Under the pieces are notes generated by a model. It worked only from the letters and a program-made list of their open reading frames with translations. It searched no databases and had not been told where the DNA came from. The translations under genes were made by a program, and so were the position numbers. From Elusimicrobiota bacterium (lineage in GTDB: Bacteria; Elusimicrobiota; Elusimicrobia; UBA1565; UBA9628), in contig JACPOW010000124.1 in NCBI GenBank assembly GCA_016191335.1, forward strand, positions 1 to 35,095: DNA of 35,095 nt, read 5' to 3'. This document shows positions 16,393 through 25,387 of the stretch, in pieces; position 1 is the first letter of the stretch; every line of letters begins with the position of its first letter.

Positions 16393-17133
16393 TCAGCGCG
16401 CGAGGGCCGAGCCCTTCACGAAGACGACGCCTTCCTTCTCGTACCGCGGCATCTCCTCCTTGAGGCAGTCGTAGGTCGACCGGAAGTAGTGATGCCCGAT
16501 GGCGATCGCCGAGCCGTGCTTGCGCGCGTGGGCGACGGCCTGGCGGAGCATCTTCGCGCAGAAGGCCTGGGTGTGGAGCTCGGCCGTGTCGAGGAAGACG
16601 TTGTTCGACGCGGCGGGGATGCCGGCGGCCGCCGCCTCGGCGTGCGCGACGCTCTTCTCGGAGACCTTCGAGTCGATGAAGTACAGCCCCGTCGGCTTGA
16701 GCTGGGACATGAAGGCGCGCATCAGCGGCCGGTTCTTCGTCGCCTTGTACGAGCGGTGGTTGTTGAGGCCCTTCGCGTTCGGGATCTGCTTCATGGCCTT
16801 CTCGAGGAGCTTCAGGGTCTTGACCGCGTCCTCGGGGTCCGCCGCGTCCTTGGCCAGGGCCAGGGACTGGAAGGGGTCGAACGGGTAGTGGATGATGAGC
16901 TCCTTGCTCGCGGCTGCGGAGACGAGCGGGGCGACCTTCTTGGTGCGAGGGGACTCGGGCATCACGGCGAAGGTCATCACGCCGGGCAGGGCCATCCACT
17001 CCTCGTCGGGCGGGGTCTTCTTGTAGTTCAGGCCGAAGTCGTCGATGACTATAGCCACCTTCGGAGAGACGGGCTCGGCGGCGAAGACGGCGGGCGTCGC
17101 GACGAGAAGAACGGCGAAGAGATATCTATTCAT
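16393..17133 (-). CDS. divergent polysaccharide deacetylase (YibQ/DUF610 family)
   Basis: A 246-residue protein with a cleavable signal peptide (to about FAA at 18). The deacetylase-like barrel shows VAIVIDDFG (Asp31-Asp32), VMTFAVMPESPRT, the ELIIHYPFDPF strand, the GLNNHRS motif (usual form GVNNHMGS; His126), LYFIDSKVSEKS and the late SAIAIGHHYF. These are the order and spacing of the divergent polysaccharide deacetylase family, a periplasmic relative of NodB enzymes whose substrate is generally unknown. The MG to R change in the NNH motif makes activity uncertain. Its start overlaps the end of the ABC permease gene by 8 nt, and it closes the minus-strand operon. Confidence 0.88.
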   Translation of the reverse strand: MNRYLFAVLLVATPAVFAAEPVSPKVAIVIDDFGLNYKKTPPDEEWMALPGVMTFAVMPESPRTKKVAPLVSAAASKELIIHYPFDPFQSLALAKDAADPEDAVKTLKLLEKAMKQIPNAKGLNNHRSYKATKNRPLMRAFMSQLKPTGLYFIDSKVSEKSVAHAEAAAAGIPAASNNVFLDTAELHTQAFCAKMLRQAVAHARKHGSAIAIGHHYFRSTYDCLKEEMPRYEKEGVVFVKGSALAR

Positions 17134-18781
17134 GGTTCTCCAACGCCCGGCGGCCGAGCGTCCAGGGCACTATCATAGCAACGGCGTTCAGGGCCAGCCA
17201 CCCCGCGCCCGAATACCACGCGACGCGCGAGCTCCAGACGCCGGTGCCGAAGCGCTCGGCGAAATGCATCTGCATCGGCGCGGCGAGGACGGCGATGGTG
17301 AAGCCGACGTAGAACAGGCAGGCGGCCATGTAGACGAAGCCCCCGACCGACGACTCGATCTGATGGATGTTCTCGACGGCGAAGTTCGGGAACAGGGCGC
17401 CGAACCCCACGCCCATCACGCAGACGGCGAGGCCCACGGCGAGCAGCGCGACGAGGGAGAGCACCGAGGTGAAGCGGTCCGCCGCGAGCAGCCAGTTCGT
17501 CATCACGGCGAGCGTCGTCGCGATGGTCAGGATCGGGATCGCGGAGAAGAGGAGCTTCTCGCGCATGACGAGGCCGACGTCGATGGGCGCGCTGCGCAGC
17601 ACCCACCAGGACTTCCCCTCGAGGCTGATCGCCGGGAAGGTGAAGCGCAGGCCCAACGCGGCGAGGACGAAGCCGGCGGTGCCGACATTCAAAAAGGATA
17701 CAAGGCTCTTCAGCTCGGCCGAATCGAGCGGAAGCCTTTGGATGCTGAAAAGGTACACGAACACGAGGCCTATGATCAGAAGTATCTGGGACCAATGCTT
17801 CACGTCGCGGAAGAACGTCGTCCGTTCCTTCCAGAGAAGGACGGCCGCGGAGCGAGCGCCCAACAATCGTTGTTCAGGCAGGGGTTTGAACCCGTGGACG
17901 CGTTTGCGCAAGGCCCCTTCCTGCGCTCCGCTGTAGCCGATGAAGTAGATCTTCCCCGCGAGGGCGACCAGGAGGCCGTAGACCAGGAACGCCGCCGCCC
18001 ACAGCCCGATCGCCCGTACGGCGTAGCCGCGCCAGGCGCCCTCCGCCGCCATGCGCAGCGCCTCGGCCAGCCACCACGACGGGAGGTACGGCGCGGTCGG
18101 GGCCTGCAGGAAGTTCAGGTACTCGGCGACCACCTTGAGCGCGTCCGGCCGGATGAGCTTCTCGGGCTGGGCGAAGCGCACCAGGCCGTAGGTCACGGTG
18201 AGCGAGAGGCTCGAGAAGACCCAGACCACGTCCCGGGTCCGCGACGACGGGAACAGATAGAGGAGGAGGAGCGTGAAGCCGATGCCGAAGGAGGCCGCGA
18301 GGAGGAGGAACGGCGGCACGGCGGCCAGGAACGCGGCGAGGAACCCGGGGCCCAGGTGCTGCACGCGCATGATCGCGGCGACGTACGGGACCAGGATGAG
18401 GCCGATCATCCAGGAGGCGAAGAACGCGCTCTCCAGGGACTTGTCGAGGAACACCGAGCGCAGGCTGACCGGGGCCTTCATCAGGAACTTCAGGTCGTAG
18501 GAGTAGAAAAGCGTCGTCAGCGCCGTCAGGAGGCTCGAGACGACGACCATGGACAAGGTCATCAGGAGCAGCATCGCGGTGAGCTTCCAGGTCAGCAGGA
18601 GGCCGATCAGCTCGACCGTGGAGAGGTATTTGAGGAGGCGGTAGAACCCGTAGTGAAGGCCGAACAGCAGGCCGAAGCCCGCGGAGCCGAAGGCCGCGTT
18701 GCGCACCCACTCGTAGCCGGTCCAGGCGCCGATGGTGTTGACGAAGGTCCGCGCCCGGCGGCGCAGCAAGGTGCCGAGCAT
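17126..18781 (-). CDS. putative ABC exporter membrane subunit
   Basis: A 551-residue integral membrane protein with roughly 12 hydrophobic segments, matching the putative ABC exporter permease family in length and layout (long first half with helices around 35-230, a soluble stretch rich in basic residues around 285-325 including LLWKERTTFFRDVKHWSQ, then a second half from 330). FYSYDLKFLMKAPVSLRSVF near residue 95 is a recognisable family-type segment. It lies one base after the ABC ATPase gene and overlaps the deacetylase by 8 nt, so it should be that ATPase's partner in the inner membrane. Substrate unknown; the envelope-related neighbours suggest an envelope component. Confidence 0.8.
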   Translation of the reverse strand: MLGTLLRRRARTFVNTIGAWTGYEWVRNAAFGSAGFGLLFGLHYGFYRLLKYLSTVELIGLLLTWKLTAMLLLMTLSMVVVSSLLTALTTLFYSYDLKFLMKAPVSLRSVFLDKSLESAFFASWMIGLILVPYVAAIMRVQHLGPGFLAAFLAAVPPFLLLAASFGIGFTLLLLYLFPSSRTRDVVWVFSSLSLTVTYGLVRFAQPEKLIRPDALKVVAEYLNFLQAPTAPYLPSWWLAEALRMAAEGAWRGYAVRAIGLWAAAFLVYGLLVALAGKIYFIGYSGAQEGALRKRVHGFKPLPEQRLLGARSAAVLLWKERTTFFRDVKHWSQILLIIGLVFVYLFSIQRLPLDSAELKSLVSFLNVGTAGFVLAALGLRFTFPAISLEGKSWWVLRSAPIDVGLVMREKLLFSAIPILTIATTLAVMTNWLLAADRFTSVLSLVALLAVGLAVCVMGVGFGALFPNFAVENIHQIESSVGGFVYMAACLFYVGFTIAVLAAPMQMHFAERFGTGVWSSRVAWYSGAGWLALNAVAMIVPWTLGRRALENHE

Positions 18782-18782
18782 C

Positions 18783-19537
<755 letters not shown>

Positions 19538-19541
<4 letters not shown>

Positions 19542-20488
19542 GCCGCGACGGCGCGCCGGGCCTTCAGGAACTCGTCGGCGCGCGGGATCATCATGCGCTC
19601 GGCCAGGTCGTGGAAGCGCTCGTCGATGACGTCGCGCTCCAGGTCCTCGATGTTCTTGGTCGAGAAATCCTGGACGTTGAACGAGGCCATCGTCGTGCCG
19701 TAGGCCATCGCCCGCTTGAGATGCGCGACGTCCTTGTACGAGGCCGACGAGGCGAGGTAGCCGAGGAAGCCGCCGGCGAACGTGTCGCCCGCGCCCGTCG
19801 GGTCCTTGATGCGGGCCAGCGGGTACGCGGGGAAGACGAAGAACTTGGAGCCGACCTTCATCAGGGCGCCGTGCTCGCCCTTCTTGATGACGACGACGGA
19901 AGGCCCCCAGTCGGCGAGGACCTCGGCCGCCTGGAGCGCGTTCGGCGCGCCCGTCAGGCGCATCGCTTCCTGGTCGTTCGAGAAGAAGATGTCCACCTTG
20001 GCCAGCAGCTTCTTGATCGCCGCGGGCTTGGACTCGATCCAGTAGTTCATCGTGTCGCAGGCGACGAGCGCGGGCCCCTTCATCTGCGCCAGGACCTCGG
20101 ACTGGAGCTCGGGGTCGATGTTCGCGAGGAACACCACCGGAGCCTTGCGCTGGGCCTCGGAGAGGACCGGCTTGAACTCCTTGAAGACGTTGAGGTGCGT
20201 GGCCAAAGTCTCCGCGTTCGCCGCGTCCTTGCCGTACTTGCCGGACCAGCGGAAGGTCTTCCCCTTCGCGGCCTTCAGGCCCTCGAGGTCCACGCCGCGG
20301 CGCTCGAGCGTGCGGCGGTGCTCGCGCGGGAAGTCCTGCCCCACGACGCCGACGAGGGCGACGGAGGAGAAGTAGCTCGCGGAGAGCGCGAAGTAGGTGG
20401 CCGAGCCGCCGAGGGCCTCGACGGACTTGCCCGCGGTGGTCTTGACGGAGTCGAGCGCGACGGAGCCGACGACGAGTATGTCGCTCAC
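19538..20488 (-). CDS. PfkB-family sugar/nucleoside kinase
   Basis: A 316-residue ribokinase-fold kinase. N-terminal DILVVGSVALDSV and GGSATYFALSASYF (substrate side), and the second PfkB signature DPTGAGDTFAGGFLGYLA with catalytic base Asp235 and anion hole GAGD. This subgroup, with ALGGSATYFALSA rather than the usual GGxxxN, resembles proteins annotated as adenosine kinase or sugar kinase; the specific substrate cannot be assigned. The GTG start overlaps the upstream gene's TGA and its own TGA overlaps the ABC ATPase start, an unusual tight link between a cytosolic kinase and envelope functions. Confidence 0.88.
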
Positions 20489-21201
20489 GAGTTCGCCCCC
20501 GAGTCCACGCGCTCGAACCAGATCTGATGCTCGACGCGCGCCGAGAGCTGCTTGAGGCAGTGGTTGATCAGCTCGACGGCGCGCTGCTGCTGGAGGTTCT
20601 GCGCGACCGCCTGCTTGGTGATCTTGGCGAGGTCCTTCTTCGGCGCGGTCTTCAGGACCTGGGCGTAGGCGGCGTCCACCTCGGAGGCCGGGACCTTCGC
20701 GACGCGGTAGATCAGCTGCTTGAGGCGTCCGCTCTTGATGGCCTTGCGGCGGGAGCGCTCGTACTCCTGGGGGTTCTCGCGGAAGATCGTGCGCACCTGC
20801 CGGAAGTAGACGTCCTGGTCGAACTGGCCGTCGCGCTGGAAGGCCGGCGTCGCGCGGATGTCGCGGGACAGCTCGTCGTTGGTGACCTTGAGGCCGAGCT
20901 CGTCGGCCTTCAGCGCCATCATCTCCTCGATCATCATGTCGTTGAGCATCTCGCGCTTGAGGCGGGACATCATGGCGTCGTCGACCTCGGTCCCCTTCTG
21001 CCGGAGCGCGTCGGCGTACTGGTTGGCGCGCAGCAGCAGGCGCTGGGCCGGGATCTTGCTGTCGCCGATCCGGGCCACGGCGCCGTCGTTGTCGCGGCTC
21101 GTGAAGTAGAAGCCGCCGAGCCCGACGAAGCTGCCGGACAGGAATACGGAGATGGTCGCGACGAAGATGCTTTTCTGGTGGCGGCGCAGGAATGAGATCA
21201 T
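20485..21201 (-). CDS. membrane-anchored SurA_N/PpiD-like chaperone without PPIase domain
   Basis: A 238-residue protein: basic N-terminus (MISFLRRHQKS), one membrane anchor (IFVATISVFLSGSFVGLGGFYF), then a periplasmic SurA N-terminal-like helical domain. Typical features are DGAVARIGDSKIPAQRLLLR, LKREMLNDMMIEEMMALKAD, LGLKVTNDELSRDIRATPAF and DGQFDQDVYFRQV, all in PpiD/SurA order. The parvulin domain that follows in PpiD is missing, so it is a chaperone-like module without isomerase activity. AAGGAG at 21206-21211 gives a good ribosome binding site. TAAGAT at 21235-21240 could be a -10 box, so a separate promoter may exist 43 nt after bactofilin. Confidence 0.85.
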   Translation of the reverse strand: MISFLRRHQKSIFVATISVFLSGSFVGLGGFYFTSRDNDGAVARIGDSKIPAQRLLLRANQYADALRQKGTEVDDAMMSRLKREMLNDMMIEEMMALKADELGLKVTNDELSRDIRATPAFQRDGQFDQDVYFRQVRTIFRENPQEYERSRRKAIKSGRLKQLIYRVAKVPASEVDAAYAQVLKTAPKKDLAKITKQAVAQNLQQQRAVELINHCLKQLSARVEHQIWFERVDSGANS

Positions 21202-21244
21202 GGGACTCCTTGGTATTGGGAGGGGCCTAGTTAAATCTTACCAT

Positions 21245-21667
21245 CTAGGAGACGGTGTCGGCGGGCTGGGACGGCTCCGGCTCGGCGCGGGAGCGGCGCC
21301 GGCGGGCCTTCCCGTCGTCGGAGCCCATCGAGCAGGCGCCCTCGTAGAAGGCCCCGTCGTCGATCTTCAGCTTCGGGGCGCGGATGTCCCCCGTCACGCG
21401 CCCGCCCGGGAGGATCTCCAGGGAGCGGGCCGCGACGATGTCGCCGACGACCTCGCCGGCGACCACGACGGTCTCGGCCGCGAGGTTGCCGATCACGCGG
21501 CCCTTCGCGCCGACCTCGACGTCCACCGCGTCGGAGATGTCGCCCTCGAAGGCGCCCTCGACGCGCAGGGAGCCCTTGACGACGAGCGTCCCGTGGAAGA
21601 AGGCGTCCTCGCTGATCAAGGTCATGCCTTCGCGCGCGTCCCCGCGTCCGCCCTTCTCGCCGAACAT
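21245..21667 (-). CDS. bactofilin (polymer-forming cytoskeletal protein)
   Basis: A 140-residue bactofilin. The central right-handed beta-helix is visible as short Gly/Val-rich turns (FHGTLVVKGSLRVEGAFEGD, VGAKGRVIGNLAAETVVVAG, ILPGGRVTGDIRAPKLKIDD), flanked by a short N-terminus and a basic, disordered C-terminal tail. Bactofilins polymerise without nucleotide and position cell-wall enzymes. The ATG shares a base with the stop of the upstream M23 peptidase gene (TGATG), and bactofilin/M23 pairs are a known functional unit in cell-shape control, as in Myxococcus, Caulobacter and Helicobacter. Confidence 0.92.
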   Translation of the reverse strand: MFGEKGGRGDAREGMTLISEDAFFHGTLVVKGSLRVEGAFEGDISDAVDVEVGAKGRVIGNLAAETVVVAGEVVGDIVAARSLEILPGGRVTGDIRAPKLKIDDGAFYEGACSMGSDDGKARRRRSRAEPEPSQPADTVS

Positions 21668-22665
21668 CAGGAGCGGGCCTTCGGGGTGCGAGGGAGATAG
21701 CCGAGCAGCTCGGGCCCGGGGCCGACCTTCAGGTAGGTCCAGGGGTTGATGGGCCGGCCCTGGCGCCACACCTCGTAGTGCAGGTGCGCGCCGGTCGAGC
21801 GGCCGGTGGTGCCCATGTAGCCGATCACCTGGCCGCGCATCACGCGGTCGCCGATCTTCACCAAGGTCTTGGAGGTGTGCCCGTAGAGGGTGCTCAGGCC
21901 GTAGCCGTGGTCGATGACGACCATGTTGCCGTAGCCGTGGGACCAGCCCGAGAAGCGGACGGTGCCGTCGGCGGTCGCCTGCACCAAGGTGTCGGCGGCG
22001 TTGGCGATGTCGATGCCGGCGTGGAACTCGCCGTTGTCGCCGCTCTCGCCCTGTGTCTCGCCGCGGCGCATCGGGGAGAAGCGGTAGCCGAACCCGGAGG
22101 TGACCGCGCCCTTGGTGGGCCAGAGGGTCGGCGTCGCGTTGCGCAGGCTCTTCTGGTTGCCCACGTACCAGCCGATCTCCTGGAAGCTCGCCAGACGGCC
22201 TTCGGCGTCGTGGCGGATGCGCTCGATCTCGCGGTGCCAATCGGCCTGGCGGATGGCGGCGGCCCCGCCGTTGAGCATCTTGCCCAGGCTCAGGCGGTCG
22301 GCCAAGGTCGGCCCGCCGACGCCGGTGGCCGCCTCGATCGGGTCGCGGTTGTTGGCCATCGACAGCAGGCCGCGCAGCTGGCGGTCCGTGCCCCGGGCCT
22401 GGTCCAGCGCGTAGCGGGCGCGGTCCATCTCCTGGGCCAGGCGGGTCATCTTGGTGAGCATGACCTGGTTGTCGGCCTTGGTGATCCAGTAATCGACGTG
22501 CCGGCCGGCCACCACGCCCGCCCCGACGGTCATGGCCGACCAGAGGCCCAACCAGAACAGGAAAAAGCCGGTGGAGCACTGCCAGCGCCAGGGCTTCATC
22601 TGAGTCTGCGGGATGATGAGGACCGTGAGGCGGCGGGCGAGTACGTCGAGGATTTTCTTGCGCAT
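21667..22665 (-). CDS. M23-family peptidoglycan endopeptidase paired with bactofilin
   Basis: A 332-residue protein: short cytoplasmic end, one membrane helix (about 32-53), a helical stalk (about 60-165) and a C-terminal LytM/M23 domain. The zinc site is complete: His215 and Asp219 in FHAGIDIA, His263 in YGHTS, and His294/His296 in GAHLHYEVW. It should cleave peptide cross-links in the periplasm. A strong promoter lies 22-50 nt upstream, giving a short leader of about 15 nt. It heads a minus-strand run of up to seven genes. Confidence 0.94.
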   Translation of the reverse strand: MRKKILDVLARRLTVLIIPQTQMKPWRWQCSTGFFLFWLGLWSAMTVGAGVVAGRHVDYWITKADNQVMLTKMTRLAQEMDRARYALDQARGTDRQLRGLLSMANNRDPIEAATGVGGPTLADRLSLGKMLNGGAAAIRQADWHREIERIRHDAEGRLASFQEIGWYVGNQKSLRNATPTLWPTKGAVTSGFGYRFSPMRRGETQGESGDNGEFHAGIDIANAADTLVQATADGTVRFSGWSHGYGNMVVIDHGYGLSTLYGHTSKTLVKIGDRVMRGQVIGYMGTTGRSTGAHLHYEVWRQGRPINPWTYLKVGPGPELLGYLPRTPKARS

Positions 22666-22686
22666 GCGCGTTCTGCCGTCGGTGAT

Positions 22687-22715
22687 GTTATAACAGACTG
22701 GTTCAACCCTGTCAA
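22687..22715 (-). promoter_or_regulatory. sigma-70-type promoter of the M23/bactofilin operon
   Basis: Perfect -35 TTGACA (22710-22715), 17-nt spacer, -10 TATAAC (22687-22692), on the minus strand. The predicted start is near 22680, leaving a leader of about 15 nt. It is divergent from the HD-gene promoter, and both -35 regions contain TTGACAGGGT. Confidence 0.8.
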
Positions 22716-22747
22716 CGAAATCTTATTAAAACTGTTTCCCGGGCCCC

Positions 22748-22776
22748 TTGACAGGGTCAAGACCCGGGTCTACACT
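22748..22776 (+). promoter_or_regulatory. near-consensus promoter of the secreted HD gene, apparently leaderless
   Basis: -35 TTGACA (22748-22753), exactly 17 nt, -10 TACACT (22771-22776), then CCCGGG and the ATG at 22783. The transcription start would fall at or next to the A of the ATG. Three CCCGGG hexamers (22738, 22763, 22777) and the palindrome CTTGAC-AGG-GTCAAG over the -35 could be regulatory. Confidence 0.8.
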
Positions 22777-22782
22777 CCCGGG

Positions 22783-24708
22783 ATGCGGCCCTTTCTTACC
22801 CTCCCGCTGATTCTTACCTTAATTGCGTGGGCCCTCCCGGCCGGCGCCCAGATCAAGGCGAACGCCGGGGCCGACGCCGCGGCCGGCACCTCCGGAACGG
22901 TCGGAACCTCCCTGAACGCCGGCGGCGTGGCCCCGATCGGCCTCCAGAACGGGGGCGCGCTCACCCCCCTCTCGCTCTCCGGCGCCCTGTCGCCGGCCCT
23001 CGCGGCGCCCGCCGCTTCCCTCAACCAAGGGCTTGCCGCCTCCGCCTTGGTCCAGGCCCAGGCCCCCGCGGCCGCCGCCGCGGAGAAGCCCGGGGAGAAA
23101 GCCGCCCAGGCCGCCGCCGCGCCTCCGGGCACGCCGCCCAAGAACGATCCCTCCGCCGCCCCCGCCGGACCGCCCGCGGGTCCCCCGGTCTACTTCCTCA
23201 TGGAGATGGGCAAGCTCGGCGTCCCGCAAAGCCTCCTCGCCCGGCTCTACGATTTCATCGGGACGCGCCACCCGGGGGATCAGAACTCGATCTACCACGG
23301 CCTGGGCCATTCCCGCGAGGTGGCGAACCTGACCGCCCGCATCCTGTCGGGCCGCGACCTGCCCGCCGAGAAGAAGATCCTCCTGATCCTCTCCGCGGCC
23401 CTCCACGACGTCGACCCCGACCGGACCGAGAACACCCCGGCCCGGGTGGCCGCCACGCTCGAGCACCTGGACAACAACGACGAGGCCCGGGCGCTCCTCC
23501 TCGACTTCAGCCGGTTCGGCTTCACCGCCGCGCAGGTCAAGGCCCTGATCATGGCCACGGACTTCGACCCGGACCCGGCGAAGCTGCGGACCATTCAGGA
23601 CGCCTTCGCGAAGGCGGCGGCCGAGGCCTTCCCCGGCGAGGCGGCCTGGGCCGTGACCTGGGGCAAGAACCTCGCCTTCGCCGACCAGTCCTCCACCTAT
23701 GTCGGCTCGATCGAGGGCGCGCGCAGCCGCGTGGTGGGCTTCGCGCACGAGAAGCGTCTCGAAAGCGAGGCCCTCGGGAAGGGCCCCGGGCTGACCGACG
23801 CCCAGATGCTGGCGGGAACCTTCAAGTTCCTGAGCGTCCTCACGCAGAACCCGCTCTTCGCCCTGCTCCCTCCCGAGGAGCGACAGAACTTCGACGCGGT
23901 CCTGGCCTACTTCGAGGCGCGCCAGACCCCCGAGGCCTGGCAGGCCGGGTCCGCGCCCGCGCCGGCCCGCGCGCCTCCCGTCGACCCCGACCTCGCCGCC
24001 GCGCGCCGCTACATCAAGGGCATCTTCGGCGGCGTGCGCGCCCCCACCGAGCGCGAGACCGACTCCCTCCTCGGCGACTGGCTCGACGAAGAGGGCATCC
24101 CCCGCGACTCGCAGCGGGCCAAGGACGTCCGCGCGGCTCTCGTGCCGGGCAAGACCAAGGCGGAGACGGACCTCTCCTACCGGCTCATCGCTCCGCTCCG
24201 CCCCCACGCCGCGTTGATCATGAAGCTCGCCGCCGAGCACGGGGTGGCCCCGATCCACGTCGAGTCGGTGATCGTCAACCGCGGCCTCCACAAGCACGTC
24301 GGCGCCCTGACCGCGGCCCAGCTCGAGAACCAGATCGTCACGGCGCTGACCAACGAGGAGATCGAGTCCGCCGCCCGCGCCTACCCGGACAACGCCCAGG
24401 GCGACCTCCTACGCGGCGTGGCCTCGGCCATGGTCTCCCGGAGCGGCAAATCCGTCGAGGAGGTCGCGCGCGACGGCGTGTTCCTCTACGCCGACTTCAA
24501 CGGGAGCCAGTTCCTCCGCGGCTACGCCAGCCGCGACCCGGACGTCCAGCTCCACACCATCGCCTTCTACGTCACGCGCAAGGACGGGAAGTGGCGCATC
24601 GACGGCTACCGCCAGAAGAAGTCGAGCCGGACCTCCGACGCCGCCTACATCGAGGCACTGAAGGCCTGGCTGCGCAAGGGCGGCATCCCCTCCTCCGACC
24701 TTTTATAG
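22783..24708 (+). CDS. secreted HD-domain protein, PDE-like, with extra C-terminal domain
   Basis: A 641-residue protein. The signal peptide is MRPFLTLPLILTLIAWALPA, with cleavage near AGAQ. A low-complexity Ala/Pro/Gly region follows (about 25-140), then an HD metal-dependent phosphohydrolase-like domain with IYHGLGHSREV (His172, His176), SAALHDVDPDRTEN (His208-Asp209) and the late FADQSSTYVG (Asp301). YHxxxH plus HDxDxxxxxN resembles class I cyclic-nucleotide phosphodiesterases. Residues 400-641 form a second region with no family I recognise, ending FYVTRKDGKWRIDGYR (an NTF2-like or SnoaL-like ending). HD enzymes are normally cytosolic; an exported one could act on periplasmic nucleotides or phosphoesters. 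The start is fixed by the promoter and the signal peptide. The gene ends directly against repeat C. Confidence 0.8.
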   Translation: MRPFLTLPLILTLIAWALPAGAQIKANAGADAAAGTSGTVGTSLNAGGVAPIGLQNGGALTPLSLSGALSPALAAPAASLNQGLAASALVQAQAPAAAAAEKPGEKAAQAAAAPPGTPPKNDPSAAPAGPPAGPPVYFLMEMGKLGVPQSLLARLYDFIGTRHPGDQNSIYHGLGHSREVANLTARILSGRDLPAEKKILLILSAALHDVDPDRTENTPARVAATLEHLDNNDEARALLLDFSRFGFTAAQVKALIMATDFDPDPAKLRTIQDAFAKAAAEAFPGEAAWAVTWGKNLAFADQSSTYVGSIEGARSRVVGFAHEKRLESEALGKGPGLTDAQMLAGTFKFLSVLTQNPLFALLPPEERQNFDAVLAYFEARQTPEAWQAGSAPAPARAPPVDPDLAAARRYIKGIFGGVRAPTERETDSLLGDWLDEEGIPRDSQRAKDVRAALVPGKTKAETDLSYRLIAPLRPHAALIMKLAAEHGVAPIHVESVIVNRGLHKHVGALTAAQLENQIVTALTNEEIESAARAYPDNAQGDLLRGVASAMVSRSGKSVEEVARDGVFLYADFNGSQFLRGYASRDPDVQLHTIAFYVTRKDGKWRIDGYRQKKSSRTSDAAYIEALKAWLRKGGIPSSDLL

Positions 24709-24775
24709 AGGTGTCAGGCCTAACGGTATTTTCAGTATTTCGGCCAAACTGAAAATACCGTTAGGCCTGACACCT
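24709..24775. repeat. perfect 28-bp inverted repeat (copy C, palindromic form)
   Basis: The 28-nt arms 24709-24736 and 24748-24775 are exact reverse complements, separated by an 11-nt loop. The outer part of each arm carries AGGTGTCAGGCCTAACG, matching repeat D at 16 of 17 positions; the inner part is A/T-rich. It begins directly after the TAG of the HD gene and lies between convergent genes, so it can also act as a bidirectional terminator. Confidence 0.95.
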
Positions 24776-24806
24776 TAGTCAGCGGCGCTGGCGATCCGGG
24801 TTGACC

Positions 24807-25304
24807 TTATTTCCCGTGGCACTTCTTGAACTTCTTGCCGGAGCCGCAGTGGCAGGGATCGTTGCGGCCGACGTCGGGGCCCGTGTTGACGTGGGTCTCG
24901 GGCTTGGGAGACTTGCCGTCCACGAAAAGCCAGGTCGAGCCTTCCTTGCGGAAGGTCGCGATCTCGTGGTGCTCGTAATCCTGGCCGTTCTGGGAGAAGC
25001 CGGCGATGAAGCTGACGATGCCGGTCTGGTCGTTCGGACCGCCGTCCTTGGTGGCGACGACGGCGAGGCCGCGCCAGGTCGAGTCCTTCGCCCATTTCTC
25101 CGAGGCCTTGCGGTCGAAGTCGGCGCGGCTCTCGGGAGCGTGAGTCTTCTCGATGAAATCGATCTTCCCCGTCGCGTAGCTCGTGTAGCGCGCGCGCATC
25201 AGCGCCTCGGCGGTCGGGGCCGCGGCTTTGCCGGTGATGTACGGCTCGCAGCAGGAGGTGTAAGGCTTCTTGCTCTGGCAGGGGCAGTCGGTGGTCGCGG
25301 TCAT
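24807..25304 (-). CDS. YchJ-type protein with two SEC-C zinc motifs
   Basis: A 165-residue YchJ-family (UPF0225) protein. The N-terminal metal motif is [13 protein letters not shown], the middle is an NTF2-like domain ([20 protein letters not shown] through [15 protein letters not shown]), and the C-terminal SEC-C motif is [20 protein letters not shown] motifs bind zinc and, in SecA, help contact SecB or ribosomes; the role of YchJ is unknown. A -10-like TAAAAT ends 6 nt before the ATG and no Shine-Dalgarno sequence is visible. It lies between repeats C and D. Confidence 0.93.
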   Translation of the reverse strand: MTATTDCPCQSKKPYTSCCEPYITGKAAAPTAEALMRARYTSYATGKIDFIEKTHAPESRADFDRKASEKWAKDSTWRGLAVVATKDGGPNDQTGIVSFIAGFSQNGQDYEHHEIATFRKEGSTWLFVDGKSPKPETHVNTGPDVGRNDPCHCGSGKKFKKCHGK

Positions 25305-25310
25305 GCGGGG

Positions 25311-25316
25311 ATTTTA
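25311..25316 (-). promoter_or_regulatory. candidate -10 box (TAAAAT) of the YchJ-type gene
   Basis: TAAAAT on the minus strand ends 6 nt before the ATG, consistent with leaderless transcription. No clear -35 box is present at 16-18 nt. Confidence 0.45.
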
Positions 25317-25344
25317 ACACATCCGCGAGAACTACGGTCCTTCC

Positions 25345-25387
25345 GGTAGGTCTGGCACCAACGCAAACATCGGTAGGCCTGACACCT
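25345..25387. repeat. dispersed repeat, copy D (direct pair of GGTAGGYCTGRCACC)
   Basis: Two 16-nt direct copies (25345-25360 and 25372-25387) differ at three positions and flank an 11-nt spacer, ACGCAAACATC. The architecture and spacer (AACGCAA..CA) match copy B, and the second unit matches the outer arm of copy C. The last bases form part of the flavoprotein gene's TAG stop codon. Confidence 0.8.
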
